Of a stretch of 64,000 bases of DNA, positions 26,153-34,671 are shown one piece after another. Numbering within the stretch: the first letter of the stretch is position 1; every line of letters starts with the position of its first letter. Source of the stretch: Sulfitobacter sp. 20_GPM-1509m (GTDB lineage Bacteria; Pseudomonadota; Alphaproteobacteria; Rhodobacterales; Rhodobacteraceae); contig NZ_KK211144.1 in the NCBI RefSeq assembly GCF_000620505.1, positions 689,681 through 753,680 on the forward strand. Direction: 5' to 3'. Below the pieces are notes generated by a model, which saw nothing but the letters and a program-made list of their open reading frames with translations, searched no databases and was not told the DNA's origin. The position numbers and the translations under genes are program-made.

Positions 26153-26486
26153 GGTCAGACCGAATCCCCCACCGGGTGCGCTGCAACATAAATGGATGAC
26201 GGTTCAAGCGATTTGATGTCCACCATTCCTGTGGATAAGTCTTTGGACAACTTTACGGGGTTGGGGATTTTTCGTTGAATTTGGCAGGTTTCGTTGAATT
26301 GCCCATTTTTTAAGCAGTCCGGAAGGCCATTGAATTCAAAGGGAATTTTCTTTTCCACATAGCAAACCCCTGAAAACAAAGGCCTTTTCGTAACAGTTTT
26401 GTAACGTAGATTAACGCAGTGCAAAACTCTTCCTGTCTCCCTTGCGGAACGGGCTGGAATCCCCGGTGTCTCTGTGCCGATTCGTG
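26153..26486. promoter_or_regulatory. 334-bp non-coding region upstream of uvrC with two tandem repeats
   Basis: No gene is supported here. The stretch 26225-26420 is clearly AT-richer than its surroundings. It holds TTTCGTTGAATT twice (26270-26281 and 26289-26300, 19-bp period) and TTTTCGTAAC/GTTTTGTAAC (26385-26394 and 26396-26405, 11-bp period). It also holds a TTGAATTCAA palindrome (26330-26339) and one perfect DnaA-box match (TGTGGATAA, 26230-26238). The 11-bp direct repeat resembles an OmpR/PhoB-class response-regulator site. It probably carries the uvrC promoter and could also encode a small RNA. Confidence 0.5.
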
Positions 26487-27275
26487 TCATTCCACACCTT
26501 GGACGTCCGGCGTCTGCCACGCCAGATGCTGCCCGCCGTCCACGCACAGCAACTGACCTGTAATGGCAGGAGCATCCAGAAAATAGCCCAGCGCCGCTGT
26601 GATGTCTGCCGCATTTGCCCCGCGCCCCAGGACGGTCGCGGCGCGTTGGGCCGCAAAATGGCCGTCGCTTTGCCGCGCCCCTTGCAGGGTAGGACCGGGG
26701 CCGATGGCGTTGACGCGGATGGCCGGCGCAAGGGCGCGCGCCGTGGTCTGGGTCAGCGCCCAAAGCCCCATCTTGGCCAGCGTATAGGTCATGAATTCCG
26801 GCGTCAGCTTGCGTACGCGCTGATCGACCATGTTGACGATCAGGCCGGTCGCGACAGGTTCGCCGTTCTCGTCGGTGTCCGGCTGCAATCCTTGCGCCGC
26901 CATGCGCTGCGTCAGCAGGAAGGGCGCGCGCAGGTTGCTGCCCATGTGTTTGTCCCAATGCTCGCGGGTCGCGGAATGGATGGTGTCATATTCAAAGATC
27001 GAGGCGTTGTTGACCAGACAGCTGACCGGCCCGCCCAGCCCCTCGACGGCCTGCCCGAACAGCGCGTGTGTGGCGTCCTCGTCCAGCAGGTCGGCTTGGA
27101 TGGCCACCGCATTGCGGCCCATGGCCCTGATCTCGTCCACCACCGCATCGGCCTCTTCGGACGAGGTGGCATAATGCACCGCCACATCATGCCCGCGCTG
27201 CGCCAGATAGAGGGCCATCGCGCGGCCCAGCCGCTGGCCTGCTCCGGTGACAAGGCTCCTTGGGTGCGGGGTCAT
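26487..27275 (-). CDS. SDR oxidoreductase, pteridine-reductase-like
   Basis: This 262-residue short-chain dehydrogenase has the NADPH-binding T-G-A-G-Q-R-L-G motif, the TGxxxRxG variant typical of pteridine reductases such as FolM/PTR1. It also has NNASIFEYD and the catalytic YTLAKMG (Y-x3-K). A role in reducing dihydropteridines or a related quinonoid substrate is plausible but not proven. The start at 27275 has AAAGG 7 bp upstream. It follows the Na/Ca exchanger gene by 19 bp and is likely in its operon. Confidence 0.85.
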   Translation of the reverse strand: MTPHPRSLVTGAGQRLGRAMALYLAQRGHDVAVHYATSSEEADAVVDEIRAMGRNAVAIQADLLDEDATHALFGQAVEGLGGPVSCLVNNASIFEYDTIHSATREHWDKHMGSNLRAPFLLTQRMAAQGLQPDTDENGEPVATGLIVNMVDQRVRKLTPEFMTYTLAKMGLWALTQTTARALAPAIRVNAIGPGPTLQGARQSDGHFAAQRAATVLGRGANAADITAALGYFLDAPAITGQLLCVDGGQHLAWQTPDVQGVE

Positions 27276-27294
27276 GGGCGGTCCTTTCGGCGTG

Positions 27295-28278
27295 TCAGGT
27301 CCAGAACAGTACAACCATCACATAGGCCACATAAAGCGCGGTCAAGATCACGCCCCAAAGCCGCGAAATATCCTGTCGGAAATAGACAAAGGGCAACAGC
27401 AGCAGCGACGCGGCCAGCATCACCCAGAAATCCAGTTGCAGGAATTGCGGGTCCACGGGGATCGGCCCCACGAAGGAGGCCACACCGATGATGCCCAGCA
27501 GGTTGAAGATGTTCGATCCGATCACATTGCCCAGCGCCACATCGGCCTGACGGCGCAGGGCCGCCATCACCGTGGTCGCCAGCTCGGGCAGCGATGTGCC
27601 CACGGCCACCAGCGTCAGACCGATCACCGTATCGCTGACACCATAGGTCTGGGCAATGATGGTCGCATTGGTGACCAGCAGTTGCGCCCCCAGCGGCAGA
27701 CCGACCAGACCTGCCACCAGATAGGCCAGGATCATCCACATTTTCATGTCGGGATCGGCGCCTTCGACCTCTTCATCGTCGCAACAGTCGGCCGCGGCGG
27801 CGGCCCGCGCAGCCTTGTCCGCACGACGGTGTTTGCGGGTCTGGCGGAAGGCATCATAGAGCACACCGGCCATCATGATCAGCAGAACGGTCCCCGCGAT
27901 CCAGTCATAGACGCCGCGCACCCCCAGCGCGATGAACACAACCGTCGCAATGATCATGAAACGGAACGTCTTGCGCGTGTTGCATTCGGAGGTGTGCATC
28001 GTCGCCAGCAGCGCAGGCAGGCCCAGCACCAGCAACACGTTGGCGGTGTTAGATCCCACCACGTTGCCCAGCGCCAGGCTGGGCACGCCGTCCAGAATGG
28101 CCTGAATAGAAATCAGAAGCTCGGGCGCCGAGGTGCCAAACGCCACGATGGTCAGGCTGACAATCAGCGCAGGCACGCCAAACCGCAGGCTCAGGTTGAC
28201 CGCGCCCTTGACCAGCGCATCCCCTGCCAACAGCAAGATCACGAGCCCGAGGCCCGACAATATCCACGGCAAAATCAT
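27295..28278 (-). CDS. Calcium/sodium antiporter (CaCA family, YrbG-like)
   Basis: This 327-residue membrane protein has two inverted five-TM repeats. Each carries the alpha motif: TIVAFGTSAPELLISI with GNVVGSNTANVLLVLG, and TLVAVGTSLPELATTVM with GNVIGSNIFNLLGIIG. It would exchange Ca2+ for Na+ or H+ across the inner membrane. A cytoplasmic loop with basic residues and then CCDDEEVEGAD separates the halves. The gene follows the 54-residue Cys-rich protein by 3 bp. Confidence 0.93.
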   Translation of the reverse strand: MILPWILSGLGLVILLLAGDALVKGAVNLSLRFGVPALIVSLTIVAFGTSAPELLISIQAILDGVPSLALGNVVGSNTANVLLVLGLPALLATMHTSECNTRKTFRFMIIATVVFIALGVRGVYDWIAGTVLLIMMAGVLYDAFRQTRKHRRADKAARAAAAADCCDDEEVEGADPDMKMWMILAYLVAGLVGLPLGAQLLVTNATIIAQTYGVSDTVIGLTLVAVGTSLPELATTVMAALRRQADVALGNVIGSNIFNLLGIIGVASFVGPIPVDPQFLQLDFWVMLAASLLLLPFVYFRQDISRLWGVILTALYVAYVMVVLFWT

Positions 28279-28281
28279 TAC

Positions 28282-28446
28282 TCAGCCTTTTTTAAGACAG
28301 GGACAGGGGGAACGGCCAATGCGGTAACGGCCACAGCCGGGGCATTTCGACTGGCTCAGCCGTTTGCCGCCCAGCCAATGCATTTTGCCGAAAAAGCCCA
28401 GCACCGCGATAAACACGAAAAACAGAATGATGATCTTGAACAGCAT
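28282..28446 (-). CDS. 54-residue membrane protein with C-terminal zinc-ribbon-like cysteines
   Basis: The ORF runs from ATG at 28446 to TGA at 28282. The N-terminus (MLFKIIILFFVFIAVLGFFG) is one TM helix. The rest is basic with four Cys in KCPGCGRYRIG and PCPCLKKG, a likely metal-binding knuckle. It starts 3 bp after the S49 peptidase stop and ends 3 bp before the antiporter start, so all three are probably translated together. I do not recognise a named family; the tight spacing and codon use support a real gene. Confidence 0.72.
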   Translation of the reverse strand: MLFKIIILFFVFIAVLGFFGKMHWLGGKRLSQSKCPGCGRYRIGRSPCPCLKKG

Positions 28447-28449
28447 GGG

Positions 28450-29247
28450 TTACAGCCCGAACCGGGCATAGGCGACCCGTTCTTCGATCATATGGCCCGC
28501 GTCCTCGACCACCTGCGCCCCAAAGCGCGACCAGAACGGGCGGCGCACGCCGTAGCGGCGGAATTTGACCTTGTCGCCAAAGCGGGCCTTGAGCACCGGT
28601 TTCAAATGGCCGATGCCGTCGATCAGCCCCAGTTCGGTGGCGCGTTTGGCCAGCCAGACCTCGCCGGTAAACAGCTCTTCGGTGCTGTCCAGCTTGGCGC
28701 CGCGCCGCGCGGTCACGTGGTCGATGAAATTCGCGTGGATGTCGGTCAGCAACCGGTCCAGCCGGGCAACATCTTCGGGCTTTTCGGGGCGGAACGGGTC
28801 GTTCATCGACTTGGACTTGCCTGCCGTGTGCACGCGGCGTTCAATGCCATAGCGTTCGATCAGCTCGTGCATCCCAAAGCCTGCCGAGATCACCCCGATG
28901 GACCCCAGCACCGACGACGGGTCGGCGTAAATCTCGTCCGCTGCGGCGGCCAACCAGTAGCCCCCCGAGGCGGCCACATCCTCGACAAAGGCGATGACAG
29001 GAATGTTCTTTTCCTCGGCCAGCCGCCGGATGCGCGCGCCGATCAGCGAGGATTGCACAGGGCTGCCACCGGGCGAGCTGATTTCCAGCGCCACCGCCAC
29101 GGGCTTGCCCCTCGCAAAGGCTTTTTCAAGGACTGGCCCAAGGCTGGCGTCGTTCAGCGTGCCACGGGTGCCGCCCGCGATCACGCCTTGCATGCGGACC
29201 ACGGCGACGGTCGGATCGGATTTGATAAAGGGGATAAAGCGTTTCAT
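28450..29247 (-). CDS. S49-family signal-peptide-peptidase-like serine protease
   Basis: This 265-residue protein is of the SppA/SohB type. It has ISSPGGSPVQSS, the nucleophile Ser in VAASGGYWLA and the general-base Lys in AGKSKSMNDPF. There is no obvious N-terminal TM, so membrane association would be peripheral or through the C-terminal amphipathic helices. The family degrades cleaved signal peptides or membrane-protein fragments. It is first of a compact run with the small Cys-rich protein and the Na/Ca antiporter. Confidence 0.9.
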   Translation of the reverse strand: MKRFIPFIKSDPTVAVVRMQGVIAGGTRGTLNDASLGPVLEKAFARGKPVAVALEISSPGGSPVQSSLIGARIRRLAEEKNIPVIAFVEDVAASGGYWLAAAADEIYADPSSVLGSIGVISAGFGMHELIERYGIERRVHTAGKSKSMNDPFRPEKPEDVARLDRLLTDIHANFIDHVTARRGAKLDSTEELFTGEVWLAKRATELGLIDGIGHLKPVLKARFGDKVKFRRYGVRRPFWSRFGAQVVEDAGHMIEERVAYARFGL

Positions 29248-29295
29248 CCCGCTGATGTAGACAGCGCAGCCATGGCAAACAAGGCCAAGCGCCCT

Positions 29296-30057
29296 TTATT
29301 CCCGAATGCGCCAGCCTGTGCGGAAAATCCATCCGATCACCAACAGGCAAAGTCCGGTAAATGCGGCAATCGCCATCAGGCTGGTGCCAATCGGCACATC
29401 TGCAATGCCAAAGAACGCCCAGCGAAAGCCCGAGATCAGGTAGACCACCGGATTGAACATCGAAATCGCCTGCCAGACCGGCGGCAGCATCGAGATCGAA
29501 TAGAACGATCCGCCCAGGAACACCAAGGGTGTGACGATCAGCAGGGGCACCAGCTGCAACTGCTCGAAATTCTTCGCCCAGATGCCGATAATGAAACCGA
29601 ACAGCGAAAAGCTGACGCAGGTCAGCACCAGGAACAGCACCATCGCACCGGGGTGCATGATATGGAGGTCCACAAAGAAAAACGCGGTGATCAGGATGAT
29701 GATGCCAATGAACATCGCCTTGGTCGCCGCAGCCCCCACATAACCCACGACGATTTCCAGAAAGTTCACGGGCGCCGAAAGCAGTTCATAGATCGTGCCG
29801 ATGAACTTGGGGAAATAAATGCCGAATGACCCGTTCGAGATCCCTTGGGTCATCACCGACAGCATGATCAGCCCCGGCACAATGAACGCGGCATAGCTGA
29901 CGCCCTCGACCTCGTTGATGCGGCTGCCAATGGCCGCACCGAACACCACGAAATACAGCGAGGTCGACAGCACCGGCGAGATCAGCGATTGCAGGAAGGT
30001 GCGGAAAAACCGCGTCATCTCGAAGACATAGATGGATTTGATCGCCGTCCAGTTCAT
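29296..30057 (-). CDS. ABC-2 type exporter permease
   Basis: This 253-residue inner-membrane protein has six TM segments and the ABC-2 signature near the C-terminal half ([20 protein letters not shown] and [13 protein letters not shown]). It pairs with the ATPase encoded just upstream, whose stop overlaps this start by 4 bp. The pair resembles NodJ/YadH-type drug or lipid-linked-compound exporters. The substrate is unknown; it does not look like the KpsM capsule permease. Confidence 0.9.
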   Translation of the reverse strand: MNWTAIKSIYVFEMTRFFRTFLQSLISPVLSTSLYFVVFGAAIGSRINEVEGVSYAAFIVPGLIMLSVMTQGISNGSFGIYFPKFIGTIYELLSAPVNFLEIVVGYVGAAATKAMFIGIIILITAFFFVDLHIMHPGAMVLFLVLTCVSFSLFGFIIGIWAKNFEQLQLVPLLIVTPLVFLGGSFYSISMLPPVWQAISMFNPVVYLISGFRWAFFGIADVPIGTSLMAIAAFTGLCLLVIGWIFRTGWRIRE

Positions 30058-30983
30058 GCCGCGTCCTCCTTGACCAGTGTCACAAAAATATCCTCAAGCG
30101 AGGATTGCCGCGTGACCACGTCGCGCAGGACCAGCCCTTCGGCGGCCACATCGCTTAGCAGTTTGGTGATGCCCGTGCGTTCGGCGCGGGTGTCGTAGGT
30201 ATAGATCAGGCTGTCGCCGTCCGCGCCCAGCCGCACATGTTCCGATTGTAGGCTGGCAGGCAGCGCATCCAGCGGCGCGCTCAGTTGCACCTCAAGCTCT
30301 TTCTTGCCCATCCGCTGCATCAGCGCATCCTTGTCCTCGACCAACAGGATCTCGCCCTTGGCGATCACGCCGATGCGGTCGGCGATGGCTTCGGCCTCTT
30401 CGATGTAATGGGTGGTCAGGATGATGGTCACGCCGTCGGCCTTCAGATCGGCCACGATCTCCCACATGTCCTTGCGCAGTTCCACGTCCACACCGGCGGT
30501 CGGCTCGTCCAGGAACAGCACGCGCGGCTCGTGTGCCAATGCCTTGGCGATCAGCACGCGGCGTTTCATGCCGCCCGACAGTTCCTTGATCTGGTTGTTG
30601 CGCTTGTCCCAAAGAGACAGACGTTTCAGGATGCTTTCAATCAACGGGTCATTGCCGCGTTTGCCGAACAGACCGCGCGAAAACCGCACCGTGTTGATGA
30701 CCTTTTCAAATGGCTCCAGCGCCACCTCTTGCGGGACCAGCCCGATCAGGGTGCGCGCGGCGCGAAAGTCGGTGCCGATGTCGTGGCCCGCCACGGTGAC
30801 GCTGCCCGATGTGGGCATGACGATGCCGCAAATCGCCGAAATCAGAGTGGTCTTGCCCGCGCCGTTCGGACCCAGCAGGGCGATAATCTCGCCTTCCTCG
30901 ATGGACAGGTTCACGCCCTTCAGCGCCTCGAACCCACCGTCATAGGATTTCTTCAGATCACGAATTTCAAGAATTGTGGACAT
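30054..30983 (-). CDS. ABC exporter ATP-binding protein
   Basis: This 309-residue ATPase has Walker [10 protein letters not shown] (about residue 39), signature ELSGGMKRR, Walker [13 protein letters not shown] and a His switch in [12 protein letters not shown]-terminal regulatory extension of about 90 residues follows the core, as in CcmA/NodI/YadG-type exporters. It overlaps the permease start by 4 bp. An extended inverted repeat lies between this gene and coxG upstream. Confidence 0.92.
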   Translation of the reverse strand: MSTILEIRDLKKSYDGGFEALKGVNLSIEEGEIIALLGPNGAGKTTLISAICGIVMPTSGSVTVAGHDIGTDFRAARTLIGLVPQEVALEPFEKVINTVRFSRGLFGKRGNDPLIESILKRLSLWDKRNNQIKELSGGMKRRVLIAKALAHEPRVLFLDEPTAGVDVELRKDMWEIVADLKADGVTIILTTHYIEEAEAIADRIGVIAKGEILLVEDKDALMQRMGKKELEVQLSAPLDALPASLQSEHVRLGADGDSLIYTYDTRAERTGITKLLSDVAAEGLVLRDVVTRQSSLEDIFVTLVKEDAA

Positions 30984-31028
30984 GCGGGCCTCCGGCAGCT
31001 TCGGAGAAGGTATCTAATGCGCCAAGAG

Positions 31029-31090
31029 CGTCATGACCAGCGCAGGAACGCACAGACACCTGTGCGTTCCACTGCCTTTCGTGCATGACG
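31029..31090. repeat. Nested inverted repeat between coxG-like gene and ABC exporter
   Basis: An inner perfect dyad, GGAACGCACA (31045-31054) and TGTGCGTTCC (31061-31070) with a 6-bp loop, is nested inside an outer dyad CGTCATG (31029-31035) and CATGACG (31084-31090). It fills most of the intergenic gap and lacks a U-tract. It could be a terminator/processing stem after the coxG-like gene or a regulator site ahead of the ABC operon. Confidence 0.5.
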
Positions 31091-31095
31091 TGCGG

Positions 31096-31626
31096 TCAGT
31101 CCTTGCCGGTCAGGCGGCCCAGCCAGCTTTTCTTGGGCGCGTCACCTTCGGCTTGCGCATCTTCGGCGGGGGCTTCTTCGGGTGCGGGACCTTCGACGGC
31201 GGCCTTGAAGTTGTCAAAGAACTGATCGGCCATCTTCTTGGCGAACCCGTCAATAATCCGGCTGCCCAACTGCGCCAGCTTGCCGCCGACCTTGGCCTCG
31301 ACGTCATAGCTCAGCTCGGTGCCGCCGTCCTTTTCGGTCACGCGCACATCGGCACCGCCCTTGGCAAAGCCTGCGGCACCGCCCTTGCCTTCGCCCGTGA
31401 TGGTCAGCGACTGGTTCTCGACCATCTCGGACAGGGTCACCTGCCCCTTGAACGTCGCCTTCACCGGACCGACCTTTTGCACCACCGTCGCCTCGAACCC
31501 CTCTTCGGGCGATCCGGTGACATCCTGGGCACCGGGCACACAGGCCTGCAGCACCGCCGGGTCCAGCAAAGCGGCGTAAACGGCGGCGGGCGGGGCGTCG
31601 ATCTGGCGCGTGTCGGTCATTTTCAT
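31096..31626 (-). CDS. CoxG-like SRPBCC domain protein
   Basis: This 176-residue protein is of the carbon-monoxide-dehydrogenase subunit G (CoxG) family. It has DAPPAAVYAALLDPAVLQACVPG at the N-terminus and a START/SRPBCC-like core to about residue 145. A Pro/Ala/Glu tail ending WLGRLTGKD follows. Known CoxG anchors or helps mature molybdenum CO dehydrogenase-type enzymes at the membrane. No cox structural genes are nearby, so it may serve another molybdoenzyme or bind a lipid-like ligand. It is divergent from the DMT transporter gene. Confidence 0.88.
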   Translation of the reverse strand: MKMTDTRQIDAPPAAVYAALLDPAVLQACVPGAQDVTGSPEEGFEATVVQKVGPVKATFKGQVTLSEMVENQSLTITGEGKGGAAGFAKGGADVRVTEKDGGTELSYDVEAKVGGKLAQLGSRIIDGFAKKMADQFFDNFKAAVEGPAPEEAPAEDAQAEGDAPKKSWLGRLTGKD

Positions 31627-31723
31627 CTGGCTGGCTCCCTCTGTGCGTTGATCCGGTCATATCCCATTGCGCCAGATGCGCCAAGAGGCGTGACATATCC
31701 CGCCGGACTGCTAGAGCTTGTGC

Positions 31724-32701
31724 ATGACCACCCTGCCCCAGAATCGCGCCGGCATCGGCATTGCCTTTATCCTGATCGGGATTTTCTGCATTTCGATCAA
31801 CGATATGCTGATCAAACAGCTGTCGGGCGGCTACCCCCTGCACGAGATCGTTTTTGTCCGCTCGGCCATCGGGTTGATGATCACGCTTTGCATCGTACAA
31901 TTCGAAGGCGGATGGTCGATCCTGCGCACCAGAACGCCCTGGCTGCACGCGACACGGGGCCTGTTGATCGTGATTTCCAACATGTCCTATTTCGTCGCGC
32001 TGGCGGCATTGCCTCTGGCCGATGCGACGGCGCTGTTCTTCGTGGCACCGCTGTTCATCACGGTGCTGTCGATCCCCCTGCTGGGCGAAAAGGTCGGCCC
32101 CCTGCGCATCGGCGCGGTGCTGGTCGGTTTTATCGGCGTGGTGATCATGCAGCGGCCATGGGCCGACGCCAGCGAGCTGGACGTGTCGCGGCTGGTGTTG
32201 TTGCTGCCGGTGCTGTCGGCGCTGACCTATGCGCTGAACCAGCTGATGACCCGCAAGCTGGGCGTCACCAGCAAGGCCAGCGCGCTGTCGGTCTATATCC
32301 AGGTGACGTTTATTCTGGTGTCCTTGTTGTTTTTCCTTGTCGCCGGTGACGGACGGTTTGCCCAGGAGACAACCAATCCGTCACTGCTGTTCCTGCTGCG
32401 CGCATGGATCTGGCCCGCGCCAGAGGACATCTGGGCCTTTGTCGGGCTGGGACTGAATTCGGCCGCTGTCGGCTATTGCCTGTCACAGGCCTATCGCATG
32501 GCCGATGCCGCCACCGTGGCACCCTTCGAATACGCGGGCCTGCCGCTGGCGGTGTTCTGGGGCTGGGCGATCTTTTCGGAACTGCCGGTGTTGGAGGTCT
32601 GGATCGGCATCATCCTGATCCTGTCGTCGGGACTGTTCGTATTCGTGAGAGAGCAGCAAAAGGCGCGCGTCATCTCCCGCGGCAAGGTCAAGCTGCGCTG
32701 A
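31724..32701 (+). CDS. DMT-superfamily (EamA) transporter
   Basis: This 325-residue protein has ten TM segments in two EamA repeats (about residues 10-140 and 155-290). LPLADATALFFVAPLFITVLS is the first-repeat signature and YRMADAATVAPFEYAGLPLA the second. Such proteins export amino acids, purines or other metabolites, or import some; the substrate is unknown. I use the ATG at 31724; a TTG two codons earlier is possible. Its 3' end overlaps the convergent quinone oxidoreductase gene by 14 bp. Confidence 0.9.
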   Translation: MTTLPQNRAGIGIAFILIGIFCISINDMLIKQLSGGYPLHEIVFVRSAIGLMITLCIVQFEGGWSILRTRTPWLHATRGLLIVISNMSYFVALAALPLADATALFFVAPLFITVLSIPLLGEKVGPLRIGAVLVGFIGVVIMQRPWADASELDVSRLVLLLPVLSALTYALNQLMTRKLGVTSKASALSVYIQVTFILVSLLFFLVAGDGRFAQETTNPSLLFLLRAWIWPAPEDIWAFVGLGLNSAAVGYCLSQAYRMADAATVAPFEYAGLPLAVFWGWAIFSELPVLEVWIGIILILSSGLFVFVREQQKARVISRGKVKLR

Positions 32702-33656
32702 TCTCGATCACCACCTTGCCCGTCGCTTGCCGTGTGCGCAGCAGGTCCAGCCCTGCGTTTGCTTGATCCAGCGTCAGGATGTTGCTGACATGGGGCCGCA
32801 ACTGGCCCGCGTCATACCATGCGATCAACTGGGCAAAGCTGCGGGTCAGCACCTCGGGGGCAAAGCGTTTGTAGCCGCCAACATAGAAGCCGATCACCGT
32901 CAGGTTCTTGACCAACAGGATGTTCGCGGGGATTTGCGGCACCGTGCCGCTGGCAAAACCGATGGGCAATATCCGCGCCTCGGGGTTGCAGGCGCGCATG
33001 GCGGCGGTGAACAGATCGCCGCCGATGGGGTCATAAACCACATCCGCGCCGCCCAGCCCCAGCACAACCTCGCGCAGGTCATCGGTGTCGCTGTCGATCA
33101 GATGATCGGCCCCGGCCTTGCGGGCAATCTCAAGCTTGTCGGCACCACGGGCACAGGCGATGACCTCGGCCCCCATCAGCTTGCCCAGTTCCACCGCTGT
33201 CAATCCGACGCCACCAGATGCGCCCAGCACCAGCAGGCGTTCACCGGGGCGCAGATGCGCGCGGTGGTCCAGCGCCATGTGGCTGCTGGCATAGGCCACG
33301 AGAAAGGCCGCCGCGTCCGCGTCAGACATGGTGTCGCTGATCGGCACACAGGCGCTGGCGGGCGTCACCGCATAGTCCGCCAGCCCCCCACGCCCCGGAT
33401 TGGCCGCAACCCGCTGTCCCATGCGCAAGCTGTCTACGCCATCGCCCAGCGCATCGACCACGCCGCACAACTCCATCCCCGGTGTCACCGGCAGATCAAA
33501 TTTTTCCTGGTATTTGCCAACCTGCACCAGCGTATCGGCAAAGTTCAGACCACAGGCCAGAACCCGCAGCCGCACCTCGCCTGCACCGGGCTCGGGTATG
33601 GCCACGTCATGCAGTTCCAGCGGCGCACCCAGCGCCCTGACCTGCATGGCCCGCAT
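32688..33656 (-). CDS. NADPH:quinone oxidoreductase, MDR family
   Basis: This 322-residue medium-chain dehydrogenase/reductase has no structural-zinc cysteines. It has GxxGVV in GMELCGVVDALGDGV, the Rossmann LGASGGVGLTAVELGKLMGA and C-terminal RTRQATGKVVIEI, typical of the QOR subfamily. It would reduce quinones or other enones with NADPH. Its start overlaps the nusB stop by 1 bp (TGATG), placing it last in the ribB-ribH-nusB operon. Confidence 0.9.
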   Translation of the reverse strand: MRAMQVRALGAPLELHDVAIPEPGAGEVRLRVLACGLNFADTLVQVGKYQEKFDLPVTPGMELCGVVDALGDGVDSLRMGQRVAANPGRGGLADYAVTPASACVPISDTMSDADAAAFLVAYASSHMALDHRAHLRPGERLLVLGASGGVGLTAVELGKLMGAEVIACARGADKLEIARKAGADHLIDSDTDDLREVVLGLGGADVVYDPIGGDLFTAAMRACNPEARILPIGFASGTVPQIPANILLVKNLTVIGFYVGGYKRFAPEVLTRSFAQLIAWYDAGQLRPHVSNILTLDQANAGLDLLRTRQATGKVVIEISAA

Positions 33657-34123
33657 CAGAATGCCTCGGGCCGCGCCTCGCGCGCCATGTGGTCCAGAAC
33701 CGCGTTTACAAAGCTGGGTTCCTTGCCGTCAGGGAAGAACGCGCGCGCCACGTCGACGTATTCGACGATGACAACCTTGGGCGGCGTGCCGGTGTCGCGG
33801 AACTCGGCCCCCGCCGCACGGAACAGCGCCCGCAACGTGGGGTCGATCCGCGCAATCGGCCATTTTGCCACCAGCGCACGGTCGGTCATCTGGTCAATCG
33901 ACGCCTGATAGTTCACCGCATCTTCCAGCACGCGGGCGAAATGGTCGGGATCGCCCTCTTGCATCTCGTCGCCGTCATAGATCGCGCCGAACCGGTGGTC
34001 CAGAAACTCGCGCTGCACTGCTTCGACGGTCTGGCTGGAATGTTCCATCTGGAACAGCGCCTGAACCGCATAAAGCCGCGAGGCCGAGCGCATTTTGCGT
34101 TTTTGATTGCCCGAAAGGGTCAT
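33656..34123 (-). CDS. nusB: Transcription antitermination protein NusB
   Basis: This 155-residue all-helical protein binds boxA RNA with NusE (S10) in rRNA antitermination. It has MRSASRLYAVQALFQMEHS at the start and the C-terminal PPKVVIVEYVDVARAFF and EPSFVNAVLDHMAREARP characteristic of NusB. Its start overlaps the ribH stop by 4 bp, the common ribH-nusB order in bacteria. Confidence 0.95.
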   Translation of the reverse strand: MTLSGNQKRKMRSASRLYAVQALFQMEHSSQTVEAVQREFLDHRFGAIYDGDEMQEGDPDHFARVLEDAVNYQASIDQMTDRALVAKWPIARIDPTLRALFRAAGAEFRDTGTPPKVVIVEYVDVARAFFPDGKEPSFVNAVLDHMAREARPEAF

Positions 34124-34671
34124 GCTGTGGTGGGTCCGTCGTTGTCGCCTGCAAGCAGGATGTTCTCAGAGGCGGGTTTGAACCCGATGCCTTTGCTTTG
34201 GCCCCGCCACTTACGGGCGAGCGCAACAAGATGCAAGGCCGCAGCCGCCGCGCCGCCGCCCTTGTTCTGCCCCTTGGCATCGGCGCGCACTTCGGCCTGT
34301 GTGCGGTTTTCGACCGTCAGGATGCCGTTGCCGATGCACAACCCTTGCAAACCCAGCAGCTGCAGCGCGCGGCTGCTGTCATTGCAGACGGTCTCGTAGT
34401 GCGTGGTTTCACCGCGAATGACACAGCCAAGTGCGACATAACCGTCAAAGTTCGACGCGCGGTCCGAAATGCCTATGGCGGTGGGAATTTCCAGCGCGCC
34501 GGGCATCTCGACCAGTTCCCAAGTGCCGCCAGCGGCCTCGATCTCGGCCTTGGCACCGGCGACCAGATTGTCCGCGATGTCCTTGTAATAGGGCGAGACG
34601 ACAATCAGGATTTTCACCGGCCGGTCAAAGCTGGGGCGGTCCAAGACGTAATGTTGTTCATTGCCGGCCAT
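34120..34671 (-). CDS. ribH: 6,7-dimethyl-8-ribityllumazine synthase
   Basis: This 183-residue lumazine synthase condenses the ribityl pyrimidinedione with the four-carbon phosphate made by RibB. It has VEMPGALEIP, YVALGCVIRGETTHYETVCN and the C-terminal IGNGILTVENRTQAEVRA. About 20 extra residues extend the C-terminus (KGIGFKPASENILL). It is coupled by overlap to ribB upstream (1 bp) and nusB downstream (4 bp). Confidence 0.95.
   Translation of the reverse strand: MAGNEQHYVLDRPSFDRPVKILIVVSPYYKDIADNLVAGAKAEIEAAGGTWELVEMPGALEIPTAIGISDRASNFDGYVALGCVIRGETTHYETVCNDSSRALQLLGLQGLCIGNGILTVENRTQAEVRADAKGQNKGGGAAAAALHLVALARKWRGQSKGIGFKPASENILLAGDNDGPTTA

Noticed and set aside
26155-26226. 23-codon upstream ORF ending 2 bp before uvrC
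   Set aside because: It has no usable ribosome site and no recognisable sequence; it is probably chance.
29296-30983. ABC-2 exporter as the missing KpsMT capsule transporter
   Set aside because: The ATPase has a long C-terminal extension and the permease has NodJ/YadH-like motifs; it lies 18 kb from the kps genes on the other strand.
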